DNA of 64,000 nt from Legionella adelaidensis (GTDB lineage Bacteria > Pseudomonadota > Gammaproteobacteria > Legionellales > Legionellaceae), in assembly GCF_900637865.1 (NCBI RefSeq), contig NZ_LR134422.1, positions 1 to 64,000 on the forward strand, written 5' to 3'. The notes under the pieces were generated by a model that was given only the letters and a program-made list of their open reading frames with translations, made no database searches and was not told the origin of the DNA. Numbering within the stretch: the first letter of the stretch is position 1; each line of letters opens with the position of its first letter. Below are positions 1 through 9,063 of the stretch, in pieces. Both the position numbers and the translations under genes were made by a program.

Positions 1-380
1 GGGCTAAATTAGAACAAACTTTTAGCATTAACCTTTTTGGTACGGTTGAGCTAACAGAAAACTTATTACCCAAAATAAGTAAAAATGGACAAATCATCAA
101 TATCACCTCCGGCTGGGGGGCTTTTAGCACGAACGAGTCTGCTGTAGCTCCGCACTATAAGATGTCTAAAGCCAGTCTTAATATGTATACGTTGCTTTTA
201 TCACAAAGATTGCCTGACATTACAATTTCCAGTATTGACCCCGGATGGGTTAAAACAGATATGGGCTCCCCTCAAGCTCCCAAGTCGCCTGAAGAAGTAG
301 CTATGGAAATTTACACTTTGGTAATTACAGATAAAAAAAGCGGGGGATTTTGGCACAATGGTGCTTTAAGGGAATGGTGA
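1..380 (+). CDS. Short-chain dehydrogenase/reductase, C-terminal part (5' end outside window)
   Basis: The reading frame is open from base 3 to the stop at 378-380, so the gene starts before the window. The visible part carries the SDR catalytic Ser in an ITSG context and the Y-x-x-x-K pair (HYKMSK), followed by the usual DPGWVKTDM segment after the active site. It should be an NAD(P)H-dependent oxidoreductase of carbonyl or alcohol substrates; the substrate cannot be read from this part and the coenzyme-binding N-terminus is missing. An internal Met at 162 lies after the catalytic Tyr and is not a plausible start. Confidence 0.85.
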   Translation, partial: AKLEQTFSINLFGTVELTENLLPKISKNGQIINITSGWGAFSTNESAVAPHYKMSKASLNMYTLLLSQRLPDITISSIDPGWVKTDMGSPQAPKSPEEVAMEIYTLVITDKKSGGFWHNGALREW

Positions 381-493
381 AATTGCAAGCTGCGGTTTCG
401 TCACTTCATTGATTTTTTTTAAGAAATTAACTTTCCCCCTGCAATTTTTCTATGCTACTCTTTTTGAAATAATTTTATTTTTACACGGACGAA

Positions 494-1990
494 ATGACAG
501 TAACGGAATTACTCGACACTTTTCTTTTGCTTGCTTTACTACTCTTTTGTATTTGGGGTCTGAATTATTTTTTAAATAAGCTTGTTTTTGGCCCTTCTAA
601 CCGACTTTTTCTGGCTTTAAGCATTTTTATTTTAATGTCCGGGATCATTTTTCTAATGTACCATGGAGTGAGGTACATAGATGATCCTACCACTAATTAC
701 AGTATTTATATTTTGTTTGCCTGTCTATGGTGGTTTGCAGCCGGTTATTTATTAATTCAATTACTGAGCTTTTTTATATGGAGTAAATTTTTATTAAGGG
801 ATGGAGCAGGTATAAATAAGTTACTCCGCGATTTACTTTCTTTAGTCATATTTATTATAACTGTGGCTCTCATTACGCATTTTGTGTTTAACCGTTCTGC
901 CGTAGGGATTTTTGTTGTATTAGCCGTAATCACTATTATTTTAGGCTACTCTGCACAAAATGTCTTACGTGATATATTCTCAGGAATTGGATTAAATCTG
1001 GCAAATCAATTTAGAGAAGGCGATTTAATTAAAGTTATGGGCTTATTGGGTGTTGAATCGGCAGGAATAGTTAAAGATATTAATTGGCGATTTGTTAATC
1101 TTTTGACTGCGGATGGTAATAATTTATCTATCCCCAATTCCATTGTAGCCAGGCAACCAATAACTAATTACTCACGACCTTATCCGACCAGAGGCATAAA
1201 AATTACTTTGCCTTTGTCAGCAGGCTTATCTCCCGAACGGGTTAAAAACGTACTTATTTCTTCCGCCCTAAGTGCAGATAAAATAGCAAATCATATCTCA
1301 CCTAAAGCACGATTAATTCAAAGCCAGGGCGAAATAAATACTTATCAATTAACCTGCTATACCAAAGAGACAGATGAAGATGCGATGACAGACGAAATTT
1401 TATCTATCATTTGGTATCAACTGAAAAGAAATGGATTAATAGAGCATACGGAAGAAAAGAAATACACAGCTACCCAGATAAAACAATACCTACAAAAAAC
1501 CGATTTGTTCAGTGTATTAACAGCAGAAGAAGTTACTGCATTGGCTAAAAATTCCGTGGTGGGGCATTATGGGCCACCAGAACGTATTCTTGAGCAAGGG
1601 CAAAAAAGCACTTCTTTATTTTTAATTATGAATGGAGGAGTTGACGCCTATATTACTTCTAACAATAAAATTATGAAAATTGCCAGCTTCCAAGAGGGAG
1701 AGTATTTTGGCGAAATGTCTTTACTTACAGGCGAGCCTTGCAATGCAAGAATTGTTGTTAGCACGGAAAGTACTTTAATCGAAATAAACCATTCTTCTAT
1801 GATGCAATTGTTTAACAAACGCCCTGAATTAATGGAGAAAATGAGTGAAGTATTGGTAATGCAGACAATGAAAAATGTGGAAGTGAGTGAGGACAATGAA
1901 AAACTAACCATAAATTCCAAGAAAACCAAAATTGCGCGTATGGCTTATCAGATTCGTAGCTTTTTTAGAAAAAAAGTTGCTCAGAAATAA
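494..1990 (+). CDS. MscS-type mechanosensitive channel with C-terminal cyclic-nucleotide-binding domain
   Basis: 498 aa. Residues 1-130 hold about four hydrophobic membrane segments. The MscS pore helix and beta domain follow from about residue 140, with the signature GYSAQNVLRDIFSGI near 151-165 and the REGDLIKV strand near 174-181. A cNMP-binding fold occupies roughly 335-455, with a phosphate-cassette-like GEYFGEMSLLTGEP. In this architecture the channel releases solutes on hypo-osmotic shock and the cytosolic domain may gate it by nucleotide. The residues after the cassette (CNARIV) differ from the usual R-[ST]-A, so binding of cAMP or cGMP is uncertain. It lies 27 bases upstream of another SDR gene on the same strand. 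Confidence 0.9.
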   Translation: MTVTELLDTFLLLALLLFCIWGLNYFLNKLVFGPSNRLFLALSIFILMSGIIFLMYHGVRYIDDPTTNYSIYILFACLWWFAAGYLLIQLLSFFIWSKFLLRDGAGINKLLRDLLSLVIFIITVALITHFVFNRSAVGIFVVLAVITIILGYSAQNVLRDIFSGIGLNLANQFREGDLIKVMGLLGVESAGIVKDINWRFVNLLTADGNNLSIPNSIVARQPITNYSRPYPTRGIKITLPLSAGLSPERVKNVLISSALSADKIANHISPKARLIQSQGEINTYQLTCYTKETDEDAMTDEILSIIWYQLKRNGLIEHTEEKKYTATQIKQYLQKTDLFSVLTAEEVTALAKNSVVGHYGPPERILEQGQKSTSLFLIMNGGVDAYITSNNKIMKIASFQEGEYFGEMSLLTGEPCNARIVVSTESTLIEINHSSMMQLFNKRPELMEKMSEVLVMQTMKNVEVSEDNEKLTINSKKTKIARMAYQIRSFFRKKVAQK

Positions 1991-2017
1991 CCTTTTAATA
2001 CAAGCGGAAGTGTAACT

Positions 2018-2623
2018 ATGAAAAAAATATTGGTTATCGGGGCAGCAGGTACTATTGGCTCGGCCATTGTTAAAGAATTAGAAATAGACACCGAGATTCT
2101 CACGGCAGGTTTTAAAAGTGGTACTTATCAAGTTGATCTGGGAAATAATAAATCGATAGAAGACTTGTTCCACACCATTGGATCATTAGACGGTATTATA
2201 TGCGCCGCTGCTCGAGGAGTTGTCTTTAAACCCATTGAGGAAATGCACTTAGAGGACTATATCGCAAGCGCGCAACAAAAATTATTTGGCCAAATACATG
2301 TAGTTCTTCAAGGTATAAAAAACCTACATGATAAAGGCAGCATAACATTGACCACGGGTGCTTTTAACCGTGATTTTGTAGAAAATGGCAGTGCCGCCTC
2401 TATGGTTAATAGCGCTATAGAAGGATTTGTCCAGGCCGTTTCTTTAGGTATGCCTCGCGGAATTCGAATTAATGTTGTCTCTCCCTCGTTACTTGCGGAG
2501 TCAGCAGAACAATATCAAAAAGTGTGTCCCGGCTTTAATACAGTCCCGGCAAGTAAAGTAGCCAAAGCGTACCGGAGAAGCATATATGGAATACAATCTG
2601 GTCAAGTATTTCAGGTAAATTAA
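2018..2623 (+). CDS. Atypical short-chain dehydrogenase lacking the catalytic Tyr
   Basis: 201 aa. The N-terminus has a glycine-rich Rossmann loop (GAAGTIG, residues 8-14), so it should bind NAD(P). A CAAARG segment replaces NAAG. Where normal SDRs have Y-x-x-x-K this protein reads SMVNSAIEG, without Tyr or Lys, followed by the conserved PRGIRINVVSPS. A known subgroup of short SDRs has this arrangement; their chemistry is poorly defined. The RBS is GCGGAAG ahead of ATG, 27 bases after the channel gene, suggesting co-transcription. Confidence 0.8.
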   Translation: MKKILVIGAAGTIGSAIVKELEIDTEILTAGFKSGTYQVDLGNNKSIEDLFHTIGSLDGIICAAARGVVFKPIEEMHLEDYIASAQQKLFGQIHVVLQGIKNLHDKGSITLTTGAFNRDFVENGSAASMVNSAIEGFVQAVSLGMPRGIRINVVSPSLLAESAEQYQKVCPGFNTVPASKVAKAYRRSIYGIQSGQVFQVN

Positions 2624-2768
2624 ACGTAGGTCTGGGGTGATAAGAGCCAACCAGATGCATGATCACGTTTAAAAAGCGCATCGCTGCAGGGAAATACCGA
2701 GAGTCGCCAAAATTATATTTGTGTATGACTCACCAGTGAAACATCCTTATTATCACCAACTCGCTCGT

Positions 2769-3980
2769 TTAAAAAATAGATTCCAACCAATCATACATAA
2801 CCGCATTAGCAAAGGAGCTATTACCCACCTGACAATGTGATCCCGCACCTTGGAAATCACTAAATTCATACGCGTCAGACTGCAATTTTTTGCAAAATGC
2901 ATCATACTGTTTTCGCGGCTCCCCGCCTTCACTGCCTCCAATTAATGCCAGGGTAGGGCATTGAATATTACTAAGCGCTTCACCTACTTGAAACTCTTTT
3001 AGATAGGCAAATGTCTTTTTAAAAGAGCTTTGCCCAAAGCGAATCATTAATTGCTCGGTTTGTGCTTTTAGTTGAGGAGGAAATTCACTATCTGGGAAAA
3101 AGGGTAGTTGCTCTAGTGTGAAATCCTCTTCATCAGGCATTTCTGCGGGATCCATTCCTACAAAGGAGGTCATATAAGCATGTAAGTTAATCACAGGCGA
3201 ATTAGCAATGAGTGCCTTGATTCTTGGTTCGTAGCTAGCAGCTCGGGTAGCAAAATAGCCTCCAAAGCTTAAGCCGACTAAGGCTAATGAGGAAAAATCA
3301 ATTTCTTTTCTATTTTCAAAGAAATTAATCACTGTGCGAACAACTTCTTCATAATCTGGTTCAAAAAAAGTGTGAGGATATTTCCGAAATACATCCATTT
3401 GACCAGGGCCTGCGAAGTGAATGACATTAAAGTTACGTTGTAAGCCCGCTATTCCGCGCGTTAAAAACTCTTCTTCTAAAGTACCATCAAAACCACTAAC
3501 GATTAATAATGTTTTGCGTTTTTGGCCATCATTTTTAGGTGCCACGAAATAGACAGGAATTTCGACATTTCTATAGGGGAGCGCATGTGTTTCAAAATGA
3601 AAGGTTGTAGTTGCCATCGCCTTAGCAAAACATTCGGCTGAACTAATTCCCAGATTACGGTGATGTTCTGCCGAGCAAGGGGAGTAATATTCGGCAGCGC
3701 GAAAAGAATTACAAGCTTTCCATAATTGCTCGCGAGCACTGATAAAGTGACCTTTATTAAAGCGTTCTAAACCATCTTTTTTTTGCCAGTTAGCTAACTT
3801 TTCGAACGCGTTCACCCAATCCTCAGGAGTGCCATCGTTTATTTCATTAGCGATCTTTAAGCACTCCCCAATTGAGGCTCCCATATAGTTACTAGAGCCT
3901 AATTGACGAATTAACTGGAAATCCATTTCTTTATCTTTAAAACCTTGAACTTGTATACTTCCTCTACTGATATCGTTCAT
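2769..3980 (-). CDS. Alpha/beta hydrolase with helical N-terminal domain (FrsA/AYG1-like)
   Basis: 403 aa. The first ~130 residues are helical, followed by an alpha/beta hydrolase core with GFDGTLEEE near 163-171, which resembles the oxyanion segment of AYG1-type C-C hydrolases. The nucleophile elbow is GLSFGG (Ser238), and a late His lies in AGSHCQ. These are the family's expected Ser and His. The substrate is unknown; family members act on acyl or polyketide-like compounds. There is no signal peptide. The IS110 element begins shortly upstream of its start, so its native promoter may have been displaced. Confidence 0.8.
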   Translation of the reverse strand: MNDISRGSIQVQGFKDKEMDFQLIRQLGSSNYMGASIGECLKIANEINDGTPEDWVNAFEKLANWQKKDGLERFNKGHFISAREQLWKACNSFRAAEYYSPCSAEHHRNLGISSAECFAKAMATTTFHFETHALPYRNVEIPVYFVAPKNDGQKRKTLLIVSGFDGTLEEEFLTRGIAGLQRNFNVIHFAGPGQMDVFRKYPHTFFEPDYEEVVRTVINFFENRKEIDFSSLALVGLSFGGYFATRAASYEPRIKALIANSPVINLHAYMTSFVGMDPAEMPDEEDFTLEQLPFFPDSEFPPQLKAQTEQLMIRFGQSSFKKTFAYLKEFQVGEALSNIQCPTLALIGGSEGGEPRKQYDAFCKKLQSDAYEFSDFQGAGSHCQVGNSSFANAVMYDWLESIF

Positions 3981-4043
3981 TATGACTCCATCTAAAAGTA
4001 TTTTTAATAGTAGTGCTATAAACCTGGTTAACTAGCAACCAGG

Positions 4044-4262
4044 CTTGTATCTTTAAAAAGTAAGCAAAAAAGCTTAATCTCAAGGGCACTTGGGATGGGA
4101 GGAGAGATCTTGAAACCAGGCAAGGCTTAAAAAGCCTGTGAGCGTAGAGTAGGACCTTCTCCCCACTTATCTATCGACCGTACAGTATCTTAGGCTACCG
4201 ACCAAGTAAGCCTGCATTCACAAGCATGGTCAATGATAAATAACCCCAAGTATTCACAAGCA
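4044..4262 (+). ncRNA. Candidate IS110 bridge RNA region (left-end non-coding DNA)
   Basis: IS110-subgroup elements are known to transcribe a structured bridge RNA from the long left non-coding end. The equivalent region here has a short hairpin (AGGCTT/AAGCCT arms around 4123-4136), several GC-rich blocks in otherwise AT-rich DNA, and no coding potential. The loops that would pair with target and donor DNA cannot be assigned without the genomic target and related copies. This is an inference from family knowledge and position. Confidence 0.35.
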
Positions 4263-4263
4263 T
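4216..4263 (+). repeat. 12-nt direct repeat just upstream of the IS110 transposase
   Basis: The sequence ATTCACAAGCAT occurs at 4216-4227 and again at 4252-4263, a spacing of 36 bases. The second copy ends 12 bases before the transposase ATG and overlaps its leader. The repeats could be protein- or RNA-recognition sites of the element, or a chance duplication. Confidence 0.5.
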
Positions 4264-4275
4264 TAGGAGATTAGC

Positions 4276-5238
4276 ATGTCAGGGTTCGATTGTGTAGGTG
4301 TTGATGTTGCGAAAGATAAATTTGACGTATCCGTTGAGTATAAAGGGAAAAGCAAACATAAAGTTTTTGCTAATAAGGAGCAAGGATATATTGAGTTTTT
4401 AACATGGCTTCATGAATACACTATTAACCCTTGGGTTTGTATGGAAGCAACTGGGCATTACAGCACAAAAATCGCGGATTTTCTAATAGGGCAAGGCATC
4501 CGAGTCAGTGTAGTTAATCCATTTCAAATTAAAAACTATGCCAAAGCGTCACTTATTCGGAATAAAAATGACCGGGTAGATTCGGAAGTTATTCGACAGT
4601 TTTGTAAACGGATGGAGCCTCGTCCCTATCAGGCTTCGTCTCCTGAGCAGAAAGAAATTAAAGACTTAACCAAGCTTCTTGATATGTTAAAAGGTCAATT
4701 AACTCAGCTCACTAATCAAAGGCATAGTACTCAAGGAAGTATTGCAAAGAAAGCTTTGACCAAGCTTATTATGCAGCTTGAGAAAGAAATTGCGAAGGTA
4801 GAAAAACAAATTGCGGACTTAATTGCTAGTAATTCACAACTTAAAGAAAAATTGGAGTTAATTACCAGTATAAAAGGCATTGGCAATTTAACGGCCTATC
4901 ATATTCTGGCCCTTATGCCAGATGTCAATTCCTTTTCTACTGCCAAGCAATTTGCAGCCTATACGGGTATTACTCCAAAACAGCGTGAGTCAGGAACCTT
5001 TATCGGTAAAACTACTATCTCAAAATTAGGGGATGCCAGATTGAGGAAATCTTTATACATGGCTGCATTAGTCGCCAAACGATATAATAAAGGGCTTGCT
5101 TCGTTTGTAGCTCGTTTACAATTAAAGGGAAAAACACCAAAAACCATTATCTGTGCCGTTATGCGAAAATTAACACATATAATTTTTGGTGTTCTTAAAA
5201 ATAAACTGCCTTATAATGAAAATTATCATTGCATTTAA
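4276..5238 (+). CDS. IS110-family transposase
   Basis: 320 aa, full length for the family. The N-terminal RuvC-like DEDD domain shows GVDVAKDKFDVS, then CMEATGHYS and NKNDRVDSEVI with the expected acidic residues. A coiled-coil linker follows at roughly residues 130-200. The C-terminal Transposase_20 domain carries the helix-hairpin-helix-like SIKGIGNLTAYHIL and TGITPKQRESGT. The ATG follows an AGGAGATTAGC ribosome-binding site. The gene is uninterrupted, so the element may still be active. Confidence 0.95.
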   Translation: MSGFDCVGVDVAKDKFDVSVEYKGKSKHKVFANKEQGYIEFLTWLHEYTINPWVCMEATGHYSTKIADFLIGQGIRVSVVNPFQIKNYAKASLIRNKNDRVDSEVIRQFCKRMEPRPYQASSPEQKEIKDLTKLLDMLKGQLTQLTNQRHSTQGSIAKKALTKLIMQLEKEIAKVEKQIADLIASNSQLKEKLELITSIKGIGNLTAYHILALMPDVNSFSTAKQFAAYTGITPKQRESGTFIGKTTISKLGDARLRKSLYMAALVAKRYNKGLASFVARLQLKGKTPKTIICAVMRKLTHIIFGVLKNKLPYNENYHCI

Positions 5239-5255
5239 AGACAGTATCTACAAAA

Positions 5256-6110
5256 CTATAATGCTTTCACTTTTGTTTCCAAGTTCTCATTCACAAAAAG
5301 TACATGATTGGTGGGTACATCGTGCCAATGCATTTTATGGCTGGCTAATTTTTCTGAGGCCACCAGCACAGCATGATTTTGATGACTGAGAGAGGGCTGC
5401 ATTACACAATTGCCATTTTCATATTCCAGACTATCGCCATAGGAATAATGCAAACTCGGCGCCATATAATTACTTTTTGAGACATAACGTAAGACAAATA
5501 AGCATTTGCCATTACTTAAAACAAAATTGATGTAAGAAGGATCATGAATATGGGCTTTGTGTTGTAATAAAGCGACATAATCAATAGCCTCTCTTACAAT
5601 GAAATAGCAACTTTCTAAATTAAAATCGAGCTTGGTTTTTAAAAATAAATCCAAGAACAGGGCAAAAAAATGCTCAGAGTCAGTTTGACCTTTTATCCAA
5701 CCGTCCATTTCATCCGAAAGGGCGGCTCGAAGGGAGCGTCGAATTTCCTCAAACCCGGCTATCCCGCCATTATGCATAAATGAATATTCTTGAAACGTGA
5801 AAGGGTGGGTATTAAAAACGTTAACATTCCCCGTACTTGCAGCACGCACATGAGCCAAAAAGCATTCTGAAGATATTTTTCCTGATAAGGTTTCTAAATT
5901 TACATCGTTCCAGGCAGGCTGGATCGTTTTAAAAACACCAGGAAGAGGGTCTAATCGGTAATCATACCATGCCATACCAAACCCATCCCCATTTAATGGC
6001 TCTTCCATTTCTTTGGCACTGGTACTTTGTTTGATTAACGAATTTTTTGGTTTGTAGAGAATATCGTTTAAAACAATTGGCCTCCCTAAGTACGCAGTAA
6101 AACGACACAT
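5256..6110 (-). CDS. Class II glutamine amidotransferase (YafJ/EgtC-type)
   Basis: 284 aa from the ATG at 6110. This start is chosen because it places Cys at position 2 (MCRFTAYLG), the N-terminal nucleophile exposed after Met removal; a start 21 bases further upstream would bury it. Other family motifs are GFGMAWYD, the HVRAAS segment, HNGGIAGF and TDSEHFFALFL. Family members hydrolyse gamma-glutamyl amide bonds. A paralogue lies at 23963-24877. The stop is within about 15 bases of the IS110 right end, but alignment with the paralogue suggests the C-terminus is almost complete. Confidence 0.85.
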   Translation of the reverse strand: MCRFTAYLGRPIVLNDILYKPKNSLIKQSTSAKEMEEPLNGDGFGMAWYDYRLDPLPGVFKTIQPAWNDVNLETLSGKISSECFLAHVRAASTGNVNVFNTHPFTFQEYSFMHNGGIAGFEEIRRSLRAALSDEMDGWIKGQTDSEHFFALFLDLFLKTKLDFNLESCYFIVREAIDYVALLQHKAHIHDPSYINFVLSNGKCLFVLRYVSKSNYMAPSLHYSYGDSLEYENGNCVMQPSLSHQNHAVLVASEKLASHKMHWHDVPTNHVLFVNENLETKVKAL

Positions 6111-6257
6111 GAAAAGTCCCTTTATTATCAAATAAGAAAGTATAGTCTAAGTCTATAAATAACAATATACCGTCTTTTTTTACAATTATTGCCAAGTACA
6201 CTTTTCCAATTAAATAGGATTAAGATAAAATCGGTAATTTATTTTTTGAGGTATGTA

Positions 6258-7442
6258 ATGCGAATAGATTTTAGTGAAGTTATCAAGCTGAATGATACTG
6301 TTATTAATCCTGCACCCATTCATGAAAGGATGGCCGCTTTAATCGCTGACATACCCATATCACCCCAACAAGATATGGTCTTGGCACACCTTCAAATTGC
6401 ATTGTCCGTGGACGGTAAAAGGGAAGTGTTTGATCAAGCTCTTTCATTAGGCGTGGATGTGCTGGAAATACCACCAATAAGTAAACAACAGAGAACAGGA
6501 CCTCTTAAAATCTTACCCTCTGCAATCGGAACCTTGGTACGAAAACTCTGTATGGATGATTTAGAACAAGGGTTGGTTCATCAAATTGTTAAGGCCGTGA
6601 AAGACAGGTTTCCCCATGCTTCTATTGTATGGCACGGAATGGTAATCGAAATACATAAAAAATTGGATTTTGCGGATGGCGAAGCTGCAAAATTAGATCT
6701 TCCCCGAGTATTTAAGGCTCGAGAACTTAGTAATGAGCACGAAGAAGCTGCGGCTGCCTCTGTGCAACCCGCTATTAAATTAACTCCTTGCCAACGTATT
6801 TCAACTAACTTCACCAGAGAGCTGATGCGACAGGGCATGAAACCCGCCCAAGCCGGAACTCCAATTCTTTGTTTTTTTCGGCTTAGTTGTGGTTCTCCTT
6901 CGCCAATTATTTCCTTTGTAAGCGGGAACTTGCCAGAAGAAGAGAGAGAAGCATATTTAAAACAATATACCTTACTTAAATCAGACCCACTGATGTCTCC
7001 AAAGAAAGAACCTGAAGTAGCTAAAAGGCCTAAAGGTATAGTAGCAGCACGGGAAGTCATTCAAAGGCCTTACGGAACACGGATGTTTGATATAGGACAA
7101 ACAGGTGTTCGGTTAAGAGAAAAAAAACCGTCAGGGCCCCCAGAGTTTGTTCTTAAACAAGAACCGCCCAAACCCGATACGAGCCCGGAGAAAAGTATTT
7201 TAAGAAGACGTAAAGCGCCTGAAGCATTGGAGCAAGACACAGTACCTAATCAAGAAGCCAAGGTACTTAAATCCCAGGAACGATCCGTTGAAATAGCATC
7301 TCAAACCAGCTTGGTTTACTTGTCCATGTCGCTATCACCAACACCTCCAAGTGCTGGCGGAATTTTTGCACGCACCCAAAGCTCACAAGAAGACCAGGAA
7401 CCACCAAGGCTACAGCGAAGACCAACAGGAATACCAAAATAA
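6258..7442 (+). CDS. Orphan protein with proline/charged low-complexity tail (effector candidate)
   Basis: 394 aa from the ATG at 6258, preceded by a GAGG ribosome-binding site; an upstream in-frame Met at 6189 lacks one. Residues 1-170 look globular with mixed helix and strand. From about residue 240 onward the sequence is disordered, rich in Pro, Lys, Arg and Glu, and ends RPTGIPK. I recognise no family. Size, orphan nature and the disordered tail fit a secreted effector, but nothing proves this. A 13-bp palindrome lies 28 bases after the stop. Confidence 0.6.
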   Translation: MRIDFSEVIKLNDTVINPAPIHERMAALIADIPISPQQDMVLAHLQIALSVDGKREVFDQALSLGVDVLEIPPISKQQRTGPLKILPSAIGTLVRKLCMDDLEQGLVHQIVKAVKDRFPHASIVWHGMVIEIHKKLDFADGEAAKLDLPRVFKARELSNEHEEAAAASVQPAIKLTPCQRISTNFTRELMRQGMKPAQAGTPILCFFRLSCGSPSPIISFVSGNLPEEEREAYLKQYTLLKSDPLMSPKKEPEVAKRPKGIVAAREVIQRPYGTRMFDIGQTGVRLREKKPSGPPEFVLKQEPPKPDTSPEKSILRRRKAPEALEQDTVPNQEAKVLKSQERSVEIASQTSLVYLSMSLSPTPPSAGGIFARTQSSQEDQEPPRLQRRPTGIPK

Positions 7443-7469
7443 AAGGGAGCTTAAGCAGGACACAACCAC

Positions 7470-7499
7470 TAAGTCTGATTATTTTGATAATCAGACTTA
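7470..7499. repeat. 13-bp perfect palindrome with 4-nt loop
   Basis: Arms at 7470-7482 (TAAGTCTGATTAT) and 7487-7499 are perfect reverse complements around TTTG. No T-tract follows on either strand, so it is a weak candidate for an intrinsic terminator. The left arm lies inside the 19-nt repeat that recurs inverted at 9574-9592, so it may mark a recombination or insertion boundary. Confidence 0.75.
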
Positions 7500-7602
7500 A
7501 GATGAAAACCGTAAACAACGTGTACAACGTAATAAATATGTATTTATAAATTTAGTTCCCATCAATAACTCGAAGTTGCTTATGCTGCTCTTTACAACGA
7601 AT

Positions 7603-8694
7603 CTAACTAATAGGCAGAAGAGCATTATATTGTCTAAGCGCTTCCTCTGGCTTAATTGTTGAGCCCTTTTCTAAAACTTTAGTTGCTAAAATAACTTTTG
7701 TTTTTAAATGCGTTGGAATGGAAAATTTCGAAGTAAAATACATTTGATCTAGTCCTATACCAAAGGCGCAATTTTCATATCCAAGCACCCTAAAATAATT
7801 TTTAGGATTTTTCATGCTATCAAGAAGCACATACTTATGTAATATCGGATTATAGAAACCATAAGTCATATAATAATGAATGCCGTTATCTTCCATTTTA
7901 TCAACTAATTGCTTTAAATTTTCATGCAATTTTTCTGGCGAATAGAGTTCTGTATACATACCAGTTTTTTCTGCTACAGAACGCTCATTCTCTGGATAAG
8001 GAGGATTTAGAGCGATGAAATCATCAGAGCGAATATCAACTAATGCATCCAAAAAATCACCACTTCTAAATTCAATATGGTTTGCATTAAATAGCCCAGA
8101 AACTCTATCAATTTCTGTATTAAACTGTTCAACCGATAAATTTGCTTTTTCTAAAAATCTCTCACTGGATTTACCTTCAAAAAGTGGCCCTTCCCAATAA
8201 AGGATATCGCCTGTGCTATTATGAAATAAAATACCTGACCAAGAATGATTAATAATAAAAGGCAAAATCAACGCTTTTTCATTATCATTATTCACATGAT
8301 TATAAGTTTCCAGGGTCTTTAAAAAATAAGCTTTTTTTGCGGACGATTGTTCAAATCCTTGCACCAGCAATGCATAACGTTCTTTTAAAAGCACTGGTTC
8401 ATCTTTAATTAGCTTAAGCGAGAGAATAAGAACTTTATCGCTATCGTTAATTATGTATTGCTCAGCAACCCCCAATTCCATTGCAGCAATAGTCCAAGAA
8501 GCACAACCAGAAAAAGGCTCTATGCAACGCTTATATTTTTTCCCATCATTATTAAATTGAATAATTGAAAAATGTTCTTTAAGCCAACTGCTATCAGGAT
8601 GCATATGGCCGGATGTATCAGGCAGACTTAAAAAACGATTCCCAAGATAATGTAAAGGACCACCATAGTTTTTATTAAATTGAACAGAATTCAT
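7603..8694 (-). CDS. D12-class adenine-specific DNA methyltransferase
   Basis: 363 aa. The SAM-binding motif I reads EPFSGCASW instead of the usual F-x-G-x-G, and the catalytic motif IV is LNPPYP, an N-P-P-Y type. Together with an N-terminal YLGNR segment this supports a Dam/D12-like N6-adenine methyltransferase. No restriction endonuclease is next to it. It starts 15 bases after the antitoxin stop with an AGGAAA site, so it is the third gene of a toxin-antitoxin operon. Its role could be regulatory, protective or vestigial; the target sequence cannot be predicted. Confidence 0.75.
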   Translation of the reverse strand: MNSVQFNKNYGGPLHYLGNRFLSLPDTSGHMHPDSSWLKEHFSIIQFNNDGKKYKRCIEPFSGCASWTIAAMELGVAEQYIINDSDKVLILSLKLIKDEPVLLKERYALLVQGFEQSSAKKAYFLKTLETYNHVNNDNEKALILPFIINHSWSGILFHNSTGDILYWEGPLFEGKSSERFLEKANLSVEQFNTEIDRVSGLFNANHIEFRSGDFLDALVDIRSDDFIALNPPYPENERSVAEKTGMYTELYSPEKLHENLKQLVDKMEDNGIHYYMTYGFYNPILHKYVLLDSMKNPKNYFRVLGYENCAFGIGLDQMYFTSKFSIPTHLKTKVILATKVLEKGSTIKPEEALRQYNALLPIS

Positions 8695-8709
8695 ATATTT
8701 TCCTGGGAT

Positions 8710-9063
8710 TTAACAAGCCAAATAGTTTAATGAAAAATGAGTATCAAAATTATCACGGCCAACACCTCTTGAATGAGGCTTTATATTAACCTCAATATCT
8801 TGGTTAAGTAAAATCAAGAAGGTGATCAGCTTGTCAATTGAAAAGCCAGATAATTGGCCTCGAGATAGCCTGGATACTTTTGGCTGATCAATTCCCAAAA
8901 GCTTTGCTGTTTCAATTTGAGTAAGGCTTTTCTCAGTAATAACTCTATTAATAACCATAGCAAATTTAGCTTTTAGCAAATGTTCATCTGCATTACGATA
9001 GCCCAAATCCTGGAAAACATTTCCAGATGATTTTGTAAATTTTAACTCTTCAGAATCACTCAT
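8710..9063 (-). CDS. XRE-family antitoxin (HigA-like)
   Basis: 117 aa. A helix-turn-helix of the XRE type lies at about residues 45-80 (TQIETAKLLGIDQPKVSRL), followed by a hydrophobic helix for dimerisation. The first codon overlaps the toxin stop (ATGA), as expected for translational coupling. The roughly 20-residue C-terminal extension after residue 98 is unusual. It should neutralise the toxin and repress the operon promoter upstream of 9407. Confidence 0.85.
   Translation of the reverse strand: MSDSEELKFTKSSGNVFQDLGYRNADEHLLKAKFAMVINRVITEKSLTQIETAKLLGIDQPKVSRLSRGQLSGFSIDKLITFLILLNQDIEVNIKPHSRGVGRDNFDTHFSLNYLAC

Larger units (their letters stand above)
4020..5250 (+). mobile_element. IS110-group insertion sequence (boundaries approximate)
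   Basis: The element consists of the transposase gene at 4276-5238 plus about 250 bases of non-coding sequence upstream and almost none downstream before the next gene's stop codon at 5256-5258. A long left and short right non-coding end is typical of the IS110 subgroup; the IS1111 subgroup has the reverse. IS110 elements lack terminal inverted repeats and clear target duplications, so the exact ends cannot be read from one copy. It lies between a hydrolase and an amidotransferase gene, both on the minus strand. Confidence 0.6.

Noticed and set aside
4216..4263. Target-site duplication or CRISPR-like repeat formed by the 12-nt direct repeats
   Set aside because: Only two copies, both on the same side of the transposase gene, so they cannot be a flanking duplication or an array.
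6581..7060. 159-codon minus-strand frame opposite the gene at 6258
   Set aside because: Antisense shadow with Ser/Leu-rich translation and no ribosome-binding site; the plus-strand gene has a good start.
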